Assembly: GCA_050331815.1 (NCBI GenBank)
Contig: JBHJGM010000012.1
Location: 1 to 64,000 of the forward strand
Source: JBHJGM01 sp050331815
Lineage (GTDB): Bacteria; Verrucomicrobiota; Verrucomicrobiia; Opitutales; JBHJGM01
DNA: 64,000 nt
Reading direction: 5' to 3'
Positions 22,281 to 30,408 of this stretch are shown piece by piece. The position numbers were made by a program, and so were the translations under genes. Within the stretch, counting starts at the first letter, position 1. Each line of letters starts with the position of its first letter. The notes under the pieces are model-generated. The model searched no databases and was not told where the DNA came from. It saw only the letters and a list, made by a program, of their open reading frames with translations.

Positions 22281-22298
22281 TGCCGGGTGACCCCGGCA
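22281..22298 (+). terminator. short palindrome after the ClC gene, possible terminator
   Basis: A perfect 7 bp stem TGCCGGG/CCCGGCA with loop TGAC begins five bases after the ClC stop and is followed by a short TTTT after seven bases. The same palindromic unit occurs again at about 23903 and in variants at 22350-22390 and 23590-23625, so it may be a repeat unit rather than a dedicated terminator. Confidence 0.4.
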
Positions 22299-22392
22299 GG
22301 ACACTTTTAAAGATGACCTCCGTGGACATTTTTATAGGAATACCCGATAGGTCCAGGTGACCCTGGCGGGACCGGGCGGCCCCGCCAGGACA

Positions 22393-22659
22393 GATTTGCT
22401 GCGCAAATCGCTGGGAAGCAGGCCAAGGCTTTAGGCGATTGGCGCTAGATACGTTGCCTGTAAGCCTCGCTTGCGTCGTCATTGCGAGGAGCCCGGAGCG
22501 CAGCGAGGGCGACGTGGCAATCCAGTGGCGCGCACGCGTTGAAGAGTGCGACGCTTGTTTGCTAGGGACCTGAAGGACTTCGCAACCCTGAATGCCCGTA
22601 CATGTACATTAGGCCTTCGCCTGGATTGCGACGTCGCTCTGTGCGCTCCTCGCAATGAC
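22393..22659 (+). repeat. composite 267 bp direct repeat, copy A
   Basis: This copy begins with the palindrome GATTTGC-TGC-GCAAATC. A conserved 60 bp stretch (CGCTGGGAAGCAGGCCAAGG onward) follows. From 22478 to 22659 there is a large imperfect inverted repeat whose ends are GTCATTGCGAGGAGC and its exact complement. Inner arms GGCAATCCAG/CTGGATTGC also pair. It matches copy B (23626-23893) along its whole length in the same orientation. It is MITE-like, with no transposase. Similar CATTGCGAGGAGC palindromes are dispersed in many bacteria. Confidence 0.8.
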
Positions 22660-22797
22660 GGTCAAGACTCGGTGCCGGTTGCGATTTTGCAGCGCATTTT
22701 GGTTGTTTTGCCTCCCGGACTTCGTCAGCTATGGAGCCCGACACAGCGCCCACACGCGCATCCCGCACTGCTCAACTCTCAGCGACTACAGTCAGCC

Positions 22798-23565
22798 ATG
22801 AGCCAGAAAACTCGCGTCACGATTTGGAACGAATTTGTCCACGAAAAGGAGCATAAGCTTGTTGCCGACATTTACCCCGACGGCATTCATGGCGCCATCA
22901 AGGCGGGCCTTGAAGTCCAGGGCACCGATTTGGACATCAAAACCGCCACCCTGAACCAGCCGGAACATGGCCTGAGCGATGACGTGCTCAATGCCACCGA
23001 CGTGCTCTTTTGGTGGGGTCACTGCGCGCACAACAAGGTGGAGGATGCCATCGTGCAGAAGGTGCAGACTCGCGTGCTGGCTGGCATGGGGCTGATCGTT
23101 TTGCACTCGGGGCACATGTCCAAAATTTTCCGCGCGCTGATGGGGACCAGCGGCTGTCTCAAATGGCGCGAAGCCGGAGAGCGTGAACGACTCTGGGTGA
23201 CGGCCCCGGGCCATCCGATTGTGGCCGGGCTGGGCGAGTCCATCGAACTCGAGCACACCGAGATGTATGGCGAGCCCTTCGGTATTCCCGCACCCGACGA
23301 GCAGATCTTCATCTCCTGGTTTGAAGGCGGCGAGGTGTTTCGCTCCGGGTGCGTTTGGAATCGCAGCAACGGGCGTATCTTTTACTTCCGCCCCGGACAC
23401 GAGACCTATCCTATTTACAAAAACGCCGAGGTGCTGAAGGTGCTTTACAACGCGGCCGGCTATGTAAAGCCGCGGTTTTTGTGGGATGACCCGCGCAAGT
23501 GCCCGAATGTCCCCGCCGAGCAGGCGCCCGAGAAGATCGAAGTCCACGGTGGCTCCGTCCACTAG
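22798..23565 (+). CDS. ThuA-like (trehalose utilisation family) protein
   Basis: 255 residues from the ATG at 22798. The frame is open further upstream but only through repeat DNA. The protein has the ThuA class I amidotransferase-like fold: VLFWWGHCAHNKV, then GMGLIVLHSGHMSKIF, then a HTEMYGEPFGIP segment and a C-terminal FYFRPGHETYP. ThuA proteins act in disaccharide catabolism, but many homologues have unknown chemistry, and no sugar dehydrogenase gene lies beside this one. The gene is alone, flanked on both sides by copies of a composite repeat. Confidence 0.75.
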   Translation: MSQKTRVTIWNEFVHEKEHKLVADIYPDGIHGAIKAGLEVQGTDLDIKTATLNQPEHGLSDDVLNATDVLFWWGHCAHNKVEDAIVQKVQTRVLAGMGLIVLHSGHMSKIFRALMGTSGCLKWREAGERERLWVTAPGHPIVAGLGESIELEHTEMYGEPFGIPAPDEQIFISWFEGGEVFRSGCVWNRSNGRIFYFRPGHETYPIYKNAEVLKVLYNAAGYVKPRFLWDDPRKCPNVPAEQAPEKIEVHGGSVH

Positions 23566-23625
23566 GTCAAGTGCCTTTGACGGGACCGGTTGACCCCCAC
23601 AGGACCGGTCGACCCCGGTAGGACT

Positions 23626-23893
23626 GATTTGCTGGGCAAATCGCTGGGAAGCAGGCCAAGGCTTCAGGCGATTGGCGCTAGATTCGTTGCCTGTGAGCCC
23701 CGCCGCACCGTCATTGCGAGGAGCCCGGAGCGCAGCAAGGGGCGACGTGGCAATCCAGTGGGGCGCACGTATTGCAGGGTGGCGGCGAATTTTCGTTAGG
23801 CACCTGAAGGACAGCGCAACCTTGGATGCCCATGCGTGTACAAAAGGCCTTCGCCTGGATTGCGACATCGCGCCGCGCGCTCCTCGCAATGAC
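23626..23893 (+). repeat. composite 268 bp direct repeat, copy B
   Basis: Second copy of the element, downstream of the ThuA-like gene. It has the same order as copy A: GATTTGC..GCAAATC palindrome, conserved 60 bp block, then a large inverted repeat (23710-23893) bounded by GTCATTGCGAGGAGC and its complement. Point changes and small indels separate the two copies, so the duplication is not recent. The remaining bases to 23971 hold another CCGGG-type palindrome and no gene. Confidence 0.8.
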
Positions 23894-23971
23894 AAACAGT
23901 GCCGGGTGGCCCCGGTAGAACAGATTTTGGCCGGAACTACCAGCGTGGTACCGATTCGCAGGGGCGAATGG

Positions 23972-25009
23972 CTAGGTTTGGCTGGGGTTGCCGTCGTCGA
24001 GGAAGTACTTGATGTAGGCTCCTTCGCGGAGGCGCTCGAGCCAACGCTGCTGCGCGCGGCGGGCGAGCTGGGCGGTGATCGCATCCTCGATTTCGTCGCG
24101 GACTTCTTCAAGCGGCTTAATGCCCTCCTGTCGGTAATCGTCCACGCAAATGATAAACACGGAGCCATCGACCGGAATCGGTTCGCTGTGCGAGCCCGGG
24201 TCCAGATTGAAGGCGACATCAACGAGCTCGGGACGCAGATCGCGGCGGGTCAGCCAGCCCCAGTCACCGCCTTCGTCGGCGCGCTCGTCATCACTGGTGG
24301 TTTTGGCGACATCCGAAAACACCGCGCCGTCTTCGAGCTTTTGCAGAATCCCGTCGGCTTCCTGCAGCAAGACGCTGAGGGGTTCACCGGCACGGGGCGT
24401 CAGCAGAATCAAGCGCACGTAGACGGCTTCCTCTTCGAGAAACTTAACTGAATTAGTTTTGTGGTACTCGCGGATGCGCTCGGGGCTGACCTCAGAAGTG
24501 GTACGGCGCAGGTCCTCGCGCATGACGCCGACAATGATGCTCTCTTTGAGTTCTTCGCGGTATTGCCGGGGCGTTTTACCCTGCGAGCGCAACCAGTCGA
24601 GGAAGGCCTTGCGGTCGCCGTTGAAGTCCACGTTGATGCGTTCCTCGTAGCGATTTTCCAGAAACTCGGACGGGATAACAAAGCCCTCGTCGTCGAACTG
24701 CTTTACGATGAGCACCCGGTCGACCAGGTTCTGCAAAACCTCCTGAGCCAGTTCGGCGGCCATCTGCTGGAATTCCCCGGGGGAGTCGGCCCGGCGGGCC
24801 AGACCGGGCAGCAGTGGTTCCATCTCGCGGCGCAACTCCTCGCGGGTGATAATCTTGTCTTCCACTACGGCGGCAATGCCGTTGGAGACCTGATTTTCCC
24901 AGGAAAACAGCGGGGCTGACTCGGGCGCACTCTGGGCACTCAGGCTGGTGGCAAGGAGGCAACCGGTCGAAAGAATGGTTGCCCAACGGGACACGCTCTT
25001 TGCAATCAT
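23972..25009 (-). CDS. SurA-like periplasmic PPIC peptidyl-prolyl isomerase/chaperone
   Basis: 345 residues with a signal peptide (ILSTGCLLATSLSAQ). A SurA N-terminal-type helical region (AAVVEDKIITREELRREMEP) is followed by one parvulin (PPIC) domain at about 190-290, including the SDDERADEGGDWGWLTRRDL stretch typical of it. Such proteins help outer membrane proteins fold. E. coli SurA has two parvulin domains; this one has a single one. It is translationally coupled to mfd by a four-base overlap. Confidence 0.8.
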   Translation of the reverse strand: MIAKSVSRWATILSTGCLLATSLSAQSAPESAPLFSWENQVSNGIAAVVEDKIITREELRREMEPLLPGLARRADSPGEFQQMAAELAQEVLQNLVDRVLIVKQFDDEGFVIPSEFLENRYEERINVDFNGDRKAFLDWLRSQGKTPRQYREELKESIIVGVMREDLRRTTSEVSPERIREYHKTNSVKFLEEEAVYVRLILLTPRAGEPLSVLLQEADGILQKLEDGAVFSDVAKTTSDDERADEGGDWGWLTRRDLRPELVDVAFNLDPGSHSEPIPVDGSVFIICVDDYRQEGIKPLEEVRDEIEDAITAQLARRAQQRWLERLREGAYIKYFLDDGNPSQT

Positions 25010-28000
25010 TGAAACCGATCAGACTGGTTTTTTAGAAAGTCCTTGATCTCGATTAACCTAGCCATCGGCTCTTCGGCGGTCAAGCGGGGAAAGCGGCTGC
25101 CGGTTTTCAGGAAATCGTTCTTTTCGCGCGAGGCGCGGCGGCAGAGCAGGCGGCTGCCGTCGGACTCCACCGAGGTGATCCCCTTGGTCTGGGCGAGGAT
25201 ACGAATCTCGGTCGTGCGGATCAGGGCTTCCACTTGCGCGGGCAGGCGACCGAAGCGTTCCCGCAGTGCGGCGGCCGCCTCGTCGACCTCTTCCAGGGTC
25301 GCAGCCATGGCAAAGCGCCGGTAGGCGTCGATGCGCAGGCGTGCTTCGTTAATGTAATTGGCCGGGATGCAGGCGTCGATTTTCTCGATACGCTCGGTCT
25401 TCATCTCGGCCTCTTTGAGCGCGCCGAAGCCAACCTTGGTGTCGTGGTCGGGATTGGCCTCGTCCGCGGTATCGGCCTCGAGCGACTCGCCTACGTTGAC
25501 GAAGTCCAGCCGCACGTTCGCACGGATGGCGAATCCTTTGCGTTCGCCCTTGAGCTGCGCGATGCTCTGCCGCAGCAGCTGGCAGTAAAGCTCGAAGCCG
25601 ACCCCGGCGATGTGGCCGCTCTGCTCGGAGCCCAGGAGGTTGCCTGCGCCACGCAGCTCCAAGTCGCGCATGGCGATGCGAAAGCCCGCGCCCAACTGGT
25701 TGTGCTGGCGCAAGGCGTTCAAACGCTTGCGGGCGTGATCGAGCAGGCGCGCGTGCCGATGCAGCAGCAGGTAGGCGTAGGCCTGCTTGTTGAAACGGCC
25801 CACCCGTCCGCGCAATTGGTACAGCTGCGAGAGCCCGAAGCGGTCGGCGCCCTCGATGATCAGCGTGTTGCAGTTGGGGATGTCCAGACCGGACTCGATG
25901 ATTGTGGTGCAAACGAGCACATCGAATTGCCCGGCCACAAAGCGCGTCATGATGTCTTCGAGCTCGCCTTCGCTCATCTGCCCGTGGCCGATGCCGATGC
26001 GCAGGTCGGGCAGAAGTTCGCGCAAGTTGCTGGCCACATCCTCGATGGTTTGCACGCGATTGTGCAGGTAAAAGACTTGGCCGCCGCGGTTAATTTCGTA
26101 GCGGATGACCTCTTTGACGAAGTCCGGCTCGTATTGCTTGACCACGGTCTGAATGGGCAGGCGATCACGCGGCGCGGTCTCGATCACGGAAAGATCGCGC
26201 AGGCCCATCAGCGCAAAGTGCAGCGTGCGCGGGATCGGTGTGGCGCTCATCGAGAGAACGTCGACGGACTCGCGCAGGCCTTTGATTTTTTCCTTTTGCC
26301 GGACGCCGAAGCGGTGCTCCTCGTCGATCACCAGCAGGCCCAGATTCGCGAAGCGCACATCCTTGCCCAGGAGCGAGTGGGTGCCCACGACGATGTCGAT
26401 CTGCCCGCTGGTCAGCTGCTCCTGGATGCGCTTGCGCTCGGCGGGCTTGCGAAAGCGGCTGAGCATTTCGACCACGATCGGGTAGTCGGCCATGCGCTCA
26501 CGAAAGGTGTTGAAGTGCTGCTGGGTGAGCACGGTAGTGGGCACGAGCACGGCTACCTGATGGCCATCCATCACCGCCTTGAAGGCCAGCCGCAGCGCGA
26601 CCTCGGTTTTGCCAAAGCCCACGTCGCCACACAAAAGCCGGTCCATCGGCTGGGCCTTCTCCATGTCGGTCTTGCCTTCTTCGATGGAGGTCAGCTGCCC
26701 CTTCGTTTCCTGAAACGGGAAGGCCGCCTCGAATTCCTTTTGCCAGTGCGTGTCCTGCGAAAAGGCGATCCCCGGCTTGGTCTCACGCTCGGCCTGCAGG
26801 CTGAGGAGTTGCCCGGCAAAGTCGAAGGTGGCGCGTTCGGCAGCCTTGCGGGTTTTTTCCCAGGAACTAGTGCCGAGCTTCCCCAGCTTGGGGGCGATTT
26901 TTGAAAGCCCCACGTAACGGCTGAGCAGGTGTGCCTCGTGCAGGCGCACGTGCAGGGTGACCTTCTCAGCAAACTCAACGGAGATGACCTCCTCCTCCAC
27001 GCCGTCATGGGCCTCCAGCTTTTGCAGTCCTCGGAAGATGCAGACGCCATGCTGCAGGTGCACCAGATAGTCGCCGTCATGGAGTTCGGAGAAGTCCAGC
27101 AGTTGGTCGACCTGCGAACGCTGCGGCAGGGCGCGCTGGCGCAGGCCCGTGGCGCGTCGACGCTTGCGGCCGAAGACTTCCGTGTCGGTCAGCGCGACCA
27201 GCCCGGCGGAGCCGTTGCGCGAGAAGTCCTCATCTGTATCGGAAAATCGAATACGAAAGCCATGGTTGAGCGCTCCCCGCCGAAAGACCGGCTTGAGTGC
27301 CTTGAGCGCCGCGTCCTCGTCGAGGAGCTCGCGCATGCGCTCTTCCTCGCCGGGCGTGCGGGTGATCATCAGGATGTGCTCGCCGTCCTCCTGCCATTGC
27401 AGCACCTGCTTTAGAAACTCGCGGCGCGATCGCTGCTCAGACTCGACCCGCTCCACTCCGATTAGCCGTTTGCCGTTTTCGCCGGAACGGTAGGCCTCCA
27501 GCGACTCCGCCGGGATTTCTCGCTCGGTCTTGTGCGACTCAAACAGCCGGCTGGTGGTTTCGATCTCGACCAGGCTGAACCAGTGGTCACTAGCTTTATC
27601 CTGACGCGCTCGCACGAGATGGCCAAAGGTCGCGGCTGCAGGGGCAAACTTCTCCGGCTCGCTGAAGAGGTCGCTGAAAGCATCTTCGCAGTCGCCTGGT
27701 TCGAGCACCAGCCAGTTGACCGTTTCGGGCAGGTAGTCCGCCAGGGAAGCGCTGTCGCCTGAGGTGAGCGAGGCTTCAGCTGCCGCGATGACCAACTCCT
27801 CGACGGACTCACCCGAGCGCTGTGAAGTCGGGTCGTATTTTTTGATCGATTCGATCTCCGTACCGAAAAAGTCGATACGCACGGGCGCGGTAGCGTTGAG
27901 CGGGTAGACGTCCAGCAGTCCGCCGCGCAGCGCGAACTGCCCCGGCGACTCGCACAGGACCTCGTTTTCGTAGCCAAGCTGTGCGGCCAGCTTTTCCGCC

Positions 28001-28467
28001 AGGTCCGGTGGAGAAAGAGCCTCACCGGCCTTCAGGCGCAGTTCCTGCCGGGCGAGGGTTTCGGGACTGGGCAGCTTTTGCACAAGGGCGCGCGGCGTGC
28101 CGGCCAGGATCAACGGACGGTGTGTCTCCGCGTCTTCGATACGCTGGCGCAGCGCCGTTACGGCAGCCAGCCGGTCGCACTCCAGTTCAAACAGTCGCGG
28201 ATCGTCTTCCTCGGCATCGAGGTGCTCGGGCAGCAGGTGCGCCTCGTAGGGGGCAGAGGGCGCCTTCTCCTTCGGGGTGCCTTCCGTCGAAAAGAAAAGC
28301 ACGTCCTCGGCCCAGCCTTCCAACTGCCGCGTGCTGGCCGCGACGAGAATACTCACGGGGGCCTGATGGCGCTCCAGCAGACGCGCCGCCACGTAACCCG
28401 CCGCGGCTTCGGGTACGCCGGTCAGCTTTTGCGCGCGGACCGCCTCGGGCAGAACAACGGGTTTCAT
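25006..28467 (-). CDS. mfd: transcription-repair coupling factor Mfd
   Basis: 1153 residues, the normal size. The domains in order are a UvrB-like N-terminal region, the CarD-like RNA polymerase interaction domain at about 460-560 (HDGDYLVHLQHGVCIFRGLQ), and a superfamily 2 translocase with Walker A GDVGFGKTEVA at about 613 and DEEHRFGVRQ at about 712. A helicase C lobe (TTIIESGLDIPNCNTLI) and the TRCF C-terminal domain follow. It frees RNA polymerase stalled at lesions and recruits UvrA. It overlaps rnc and the SurA-like gene by four bases each, so the three are one translational string. Confidence 0.97.
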   Translation of the reverse strand: MKPVVLPEAVRAQKLTGVPEAAAGYVAARLLERHQAPVSILVAASTRQLEGWAEDVLFFSTEGTPKEKAPSAPYEAHLLPEHLDAEEDDPRLFELECDRLAAVTALRQRIEDAETHRPLILAGTPRALVQKLPSPETLARQELRLKAGEALSPPDLAEKLAAQLGYENEVLCESPGQFALRGGLLDVYPLNATAPVRIDFFGTEIESIKKYDPTSQRSGESVEELVIAAAEASLTSGDSASLADYLPETVNWLVLEPGDCEDAFSDLFSEPEKFAPAAATFGHLVRARQDKASDHWFSLVEIETTSRLFESHKTEREIPAESLEAYRSGENGKRLIGVERVESEQRSRREFLKQVLQWQEDGEHILMITRTPGEEERMRELLDEDAALKALKPVFRRGALNHGFRIRFSDTDEDFSRNGSAGLVALTDTEVFGRKRRRATGLRQRALPQRSQVDQLLDFSELHDGDYLVHLQHGVCIFRGLQKLEAHDGVEEEVISVEFAEKVTLHVRLHEAHLLSRYVGLSKIAPKLGKLGTSSWEKTRKAAERATFDFAGQLLSLQAERETKPGIAFSQDTHWQKEFEAAFPFQETKGQLTSIEEGKTDMEKAQPMDRLLCGDVGFGKTEVALRLAFKAVMDGHQVAVLVPTTVLTQQHFNTFRERMADYPIVVEMLSRFRKPAERKRIQEQLTSGQIDIVVGTHSLLGKDVRFANLGLLVIDEEHRFGVRQKEKIKGLRESVDVLSMSATPIPRTLHFALMGLRDLSVIETAPRDRLPIQTVVKQYEPDFVKEVIRYEINRGGQVFYLHNRVQTIEDVASNLRELLPDLRIGIGHGQMSEGELEDIMTRFVAGQFDVLVCTTIIESGLDIPNCNTLIIEGADRFGLSQLYQLRGRVGRFNKQAYAYLLLHRHARLLDHARKRLNALRQHNQLGAGFRIAMRDLELRGAGNLLGSEQSGHIAGVGFELYCQLLRQSIAQLKGERKGFAIRANVRLDFVNVGESLEADTADEANPDHDTKVGFGALKEAEMKTERIEKIDACIPANYINEARLRIDAYRRFAMAATLEEVDEAAAALRERFGRLPAQVEALIRTTEIRILAQTKGITSVESDGSRLLCRRASREKNDFLKTGSRFPRLTAEEPMARLIEIKDFLKNQSDRFQ

Positions 28468-29183
28468 TCGGTAGTTTCCTTTTCGGATTCGATCGCCTCG
28501 AGCGCCGTTCGCGCGGCGGCTTCTTCGGCAGTGCGTTTGGAGCGCCCGCGCCCGCTGGCCCGCGCCTCGCCGTTGACGACGACGCTGACCGTGAAGACTT
28601 CGTCGGGCGGATCGCCCTCATGCGCGGTTAATTCGTAAGCAACCGAGCTCGGGCCGAACAACCTCTGAGCCCACTCGTTGAGCCGCCCCTTTGGATTACT
28701 CTGCCGTTGGCTCTCTGGCGAAAGCAGCTGCTCCAGATCGCCGAGCCATTCGAAGACCACGCGGCGCGCGGCCTCCAGGCCTCCGTCCAGGTAGACGGCG
28801 CCGATGACCGCTTCCAGCGCATCTTCGAGCACGCTGGGGCGCTCCCGCCCGCGGTTGTCCGCCTCGGATGGGCCCAGCCTTAAAAAATCCGACAAGCCAT
28901 GCGCGGCGGCGACTTTGGTCAGGTGCTTTCCTTGCACGAGCATTGCCCGGCTGTGTTGGAGTTGCCCCTCGCGCTGATCGGGAAAGCGCTTAAAAAGCTC
29001 TTCGGCCACGACTAGCCCGAGCACAGCATCGCCGAGAAATTCGAGGCGCTGGTTGTTGCCGGCTTCGGCGTCCACCGCGCCGTAGGACGGATGGGTCAGG
29101 GCAAGGGTCAAGTGTTCCGGGGCGTGAAACACATACCCCAGTCGCTCTTGCAATGCTTTCAGGTCGGAGCCGGAACCGTTCAC
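28464..29183 (-). CDS. rnc: ribonuclease III
   Basis: 239 residues. The signature NNQRLEFLGDAVLGL (about 43-57) carries the catalytic E48 and D52, and EDALEAVIGAVYLD carries D121 and E124. A double-stranded RNA-binding domain fills about 160-232. The enzyme matures rRNA and cleaves structured mRNAs. It lies 78 bp downstream of parA and overlaps mfd by four bases. A slightly extended Glu-rich C-terminus is the only departure from the family. Confidence 0.95.
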   Translation of the reverse strand: MNGSGSDLKALQERLGYVFHAPEHLTLALTHPSYGAVDAEAGNNQRLEFLGDAVLGLVVAEELFKRFPDQREGQLQHSRAMLVQGKHLTKVAAAHGLSDFLRLGPSEADNRGRERPSVLEDALEAVIGAVYLDGGLEAARRVVFEWLGDLEQLLSPESQRQSNPKGRLNEWAQRLFGPSSVAYELTAHEGDPPDEVFTVSVVVNGEARASGRGRSKRTAEEAAARTALEAIESEKETTE

Positions 29184-29261
29184 GGCGGTAACGGCGGGCC
29201 GGGCGCTTCGGCGTTCAGGGAGTGCGCAGACCCGCCCAAAAAGTTAAAATCGCCGAGCCCT

Positions 29262-30059
29262 TCAGCCGCGCAAGTCAAATCGGCGAATTACCTCACCAGC
29301 GAGTTTTGCGTAGGCCTGAGCGCCCGCGCTGTCCGGGTCGTAGGCAAAGATGCTCTGACCGAAGCTGGGTGCCTCGCTCAAGCGGATGGAGCGGGGGATG
29401 ACCGAGTCAAAAATAAGCTCCGGAAAACTGCCCCGGACCTCTTCGACGACCTCGCGAGAGAGGTTCGTACGCCCATCGTACATCGTCATAAGGATGCCGC
29501 CGATGGCCAGCGAGTCATTCACGCCGGCGGTGTGCAGCTGATCGATGACCTTGTGAATCTGGCCCAGCCCTTCCAGTGCCAGGTACTCGCATTGCAGCGC
29601 GACCAACAGATAATCCGCCGCCGCCAGGCTGTTCATCGAGATCATGCCCAGCGCGGGCGGGCAGTCCAAAAAGATGGCCCGGTACGCGCCGCTTTCGCGC
29701 AGTGGCTTCAGCACGCCCCTTAACACGCTGAGGTAATTCGGTCGTTGCCCGAGTTCGATCTCAATGGCCGCCAGGTCGACCTCCGACGGGATAATCGAAA
29801 GGTTTTTCTCCGAGGTCGGCTGAACTTTATCGGCGGCCGGCTCCTCGCCATGAAGCGCGCCGTACAGGCTTTGCCCTTCGACTTTTTCGAGGCCCAGGGC
29901 GCTGGTCGCGTTGGCCTGGGGGTCGAGGTCGATCAGCAGGGTGGGGACGCGTCGGCGGGCCAGCGCCACGGCCAGGCTGATGGCGGAGGTGGTCTTGCCC
30001 ACTCCACCTTTTTGGTTGGCGATTGAAAAAACTGTGCTGGTGGATTCGGCCATGATCAT
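29262..30059 (-). CDS. parA: ParA/Soj-type ATPase
   Basis: 265 residues from the ATG at 30059, which overlaps the stop of a small upstream frame (ATGA); starts at 30077 or 30053 are also possible. The deviant Walker A KGGVGKTT is at about 17-24, Walker A' is LLIDLDPQAN, and Walker B is IFLDCPPALG. It matches chromosome-type Soj/ParA. No parB gene follows; rnc comes next instead. The ATPase may act with a ParB encoded elsewhere. Confidence 0.9.
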   Translation of the reverse strand: MIMAESTSTVFSIANQKGGVGKTTSAISLAVALARRRVPTLLIDLDPQANATSALGLEKVEGQSLYGALHGEEPAADKVQPTSEKNLSIIPSEVDLAAIEIELGQRPNYLSVLRGVLKPLRESGAYRAIFLDCPPALGMISMNSLAAADYLLVALQCEYLALEGLGQIHKVIDQLHTAGVNDSLAIGGILMTMYDGRTNLSREVVEEVRGSFPELIFDSVIPRSIRLSEAPSFGQSIFAYDPDSAGAQAYAKLAGEVIRRFDLRG

Positions 30060-30241
30060 GGGCAACGCCGAGGCCATCTGGGTGCGAAACGGGCGTCTTC
30101 CTCGATGCGTTCAGAAGGCATGCTGAAGCGGTCGGCCCCGGCGTCGAGGCAATTTCGCGCGCAGGCGTACGCCCTGGCTTCGAACTGAATCCTGCAAAAA
30201 CGCTTGAAGGCCCTGCGCCTCTGAGGCATGTTTTCATTCAT
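30056..30241 (-). CDS. small Cys/Arg-rich hypothetical protein coupled to parA
   Basis: 61 residues, starting MNENMPQRRR. It is very basic with four cysteines, the first three in a helix-like stretch (FCRIQFEARAYACARNCLDA). Its TGA overlaps the parA start as ATGA, which is the main argument that it is translated. No family is recognised; a small metal- or nucleic-acid-binding protein would fit, but this is a guess. tRNA-Cys begins 47 bp further up on the other strand. Confidence 0.45.
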   Translation of the reverse strand: MNENMPQRRRAFKRFCRIQFEARAYACARNCLDAGADRFSMPSERIEEDARFAPRWPRRCP

Positions 30242-30288
30242 TCAGGCAGCTTGGCGCTGCCGACAGCCTATTTAAGCAGGCACTCAGC

Positions 30289-30363
30289 GGTGCGGTAGCC
30301 AAGTGGTAAGGCCGGAGTCTGCAAAACTCCTATACGGCGGTTCGATTCCGCCCCGCACCTCCA
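30289..30363 (+). tRNA. tRNA-Cys (GCA)
   Basis: Acceptor GGTGCGG (30289-30295) pairs with CCGCACC (30353-30359). The anticodon loop CTGCAAA gives GCA, the T arm contains GGTTCGATTCC, the discriminator is T and CCA is encoded. Length is 72 nt plus CCA. Confidence 0.95.
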
Positions 30364-30408
30364 TTTTCCGTTCAGACTGCCCAGGCGGTTTTTCGTTGCT
30401 CGCGGTGT

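Noticed and set aside
25234..26904. Long plus-strand frame of 556 codons opposite mfd
   Set aside because: It is an antisense shadow caused by GC-rich codon use of mfd; no domains or leader.
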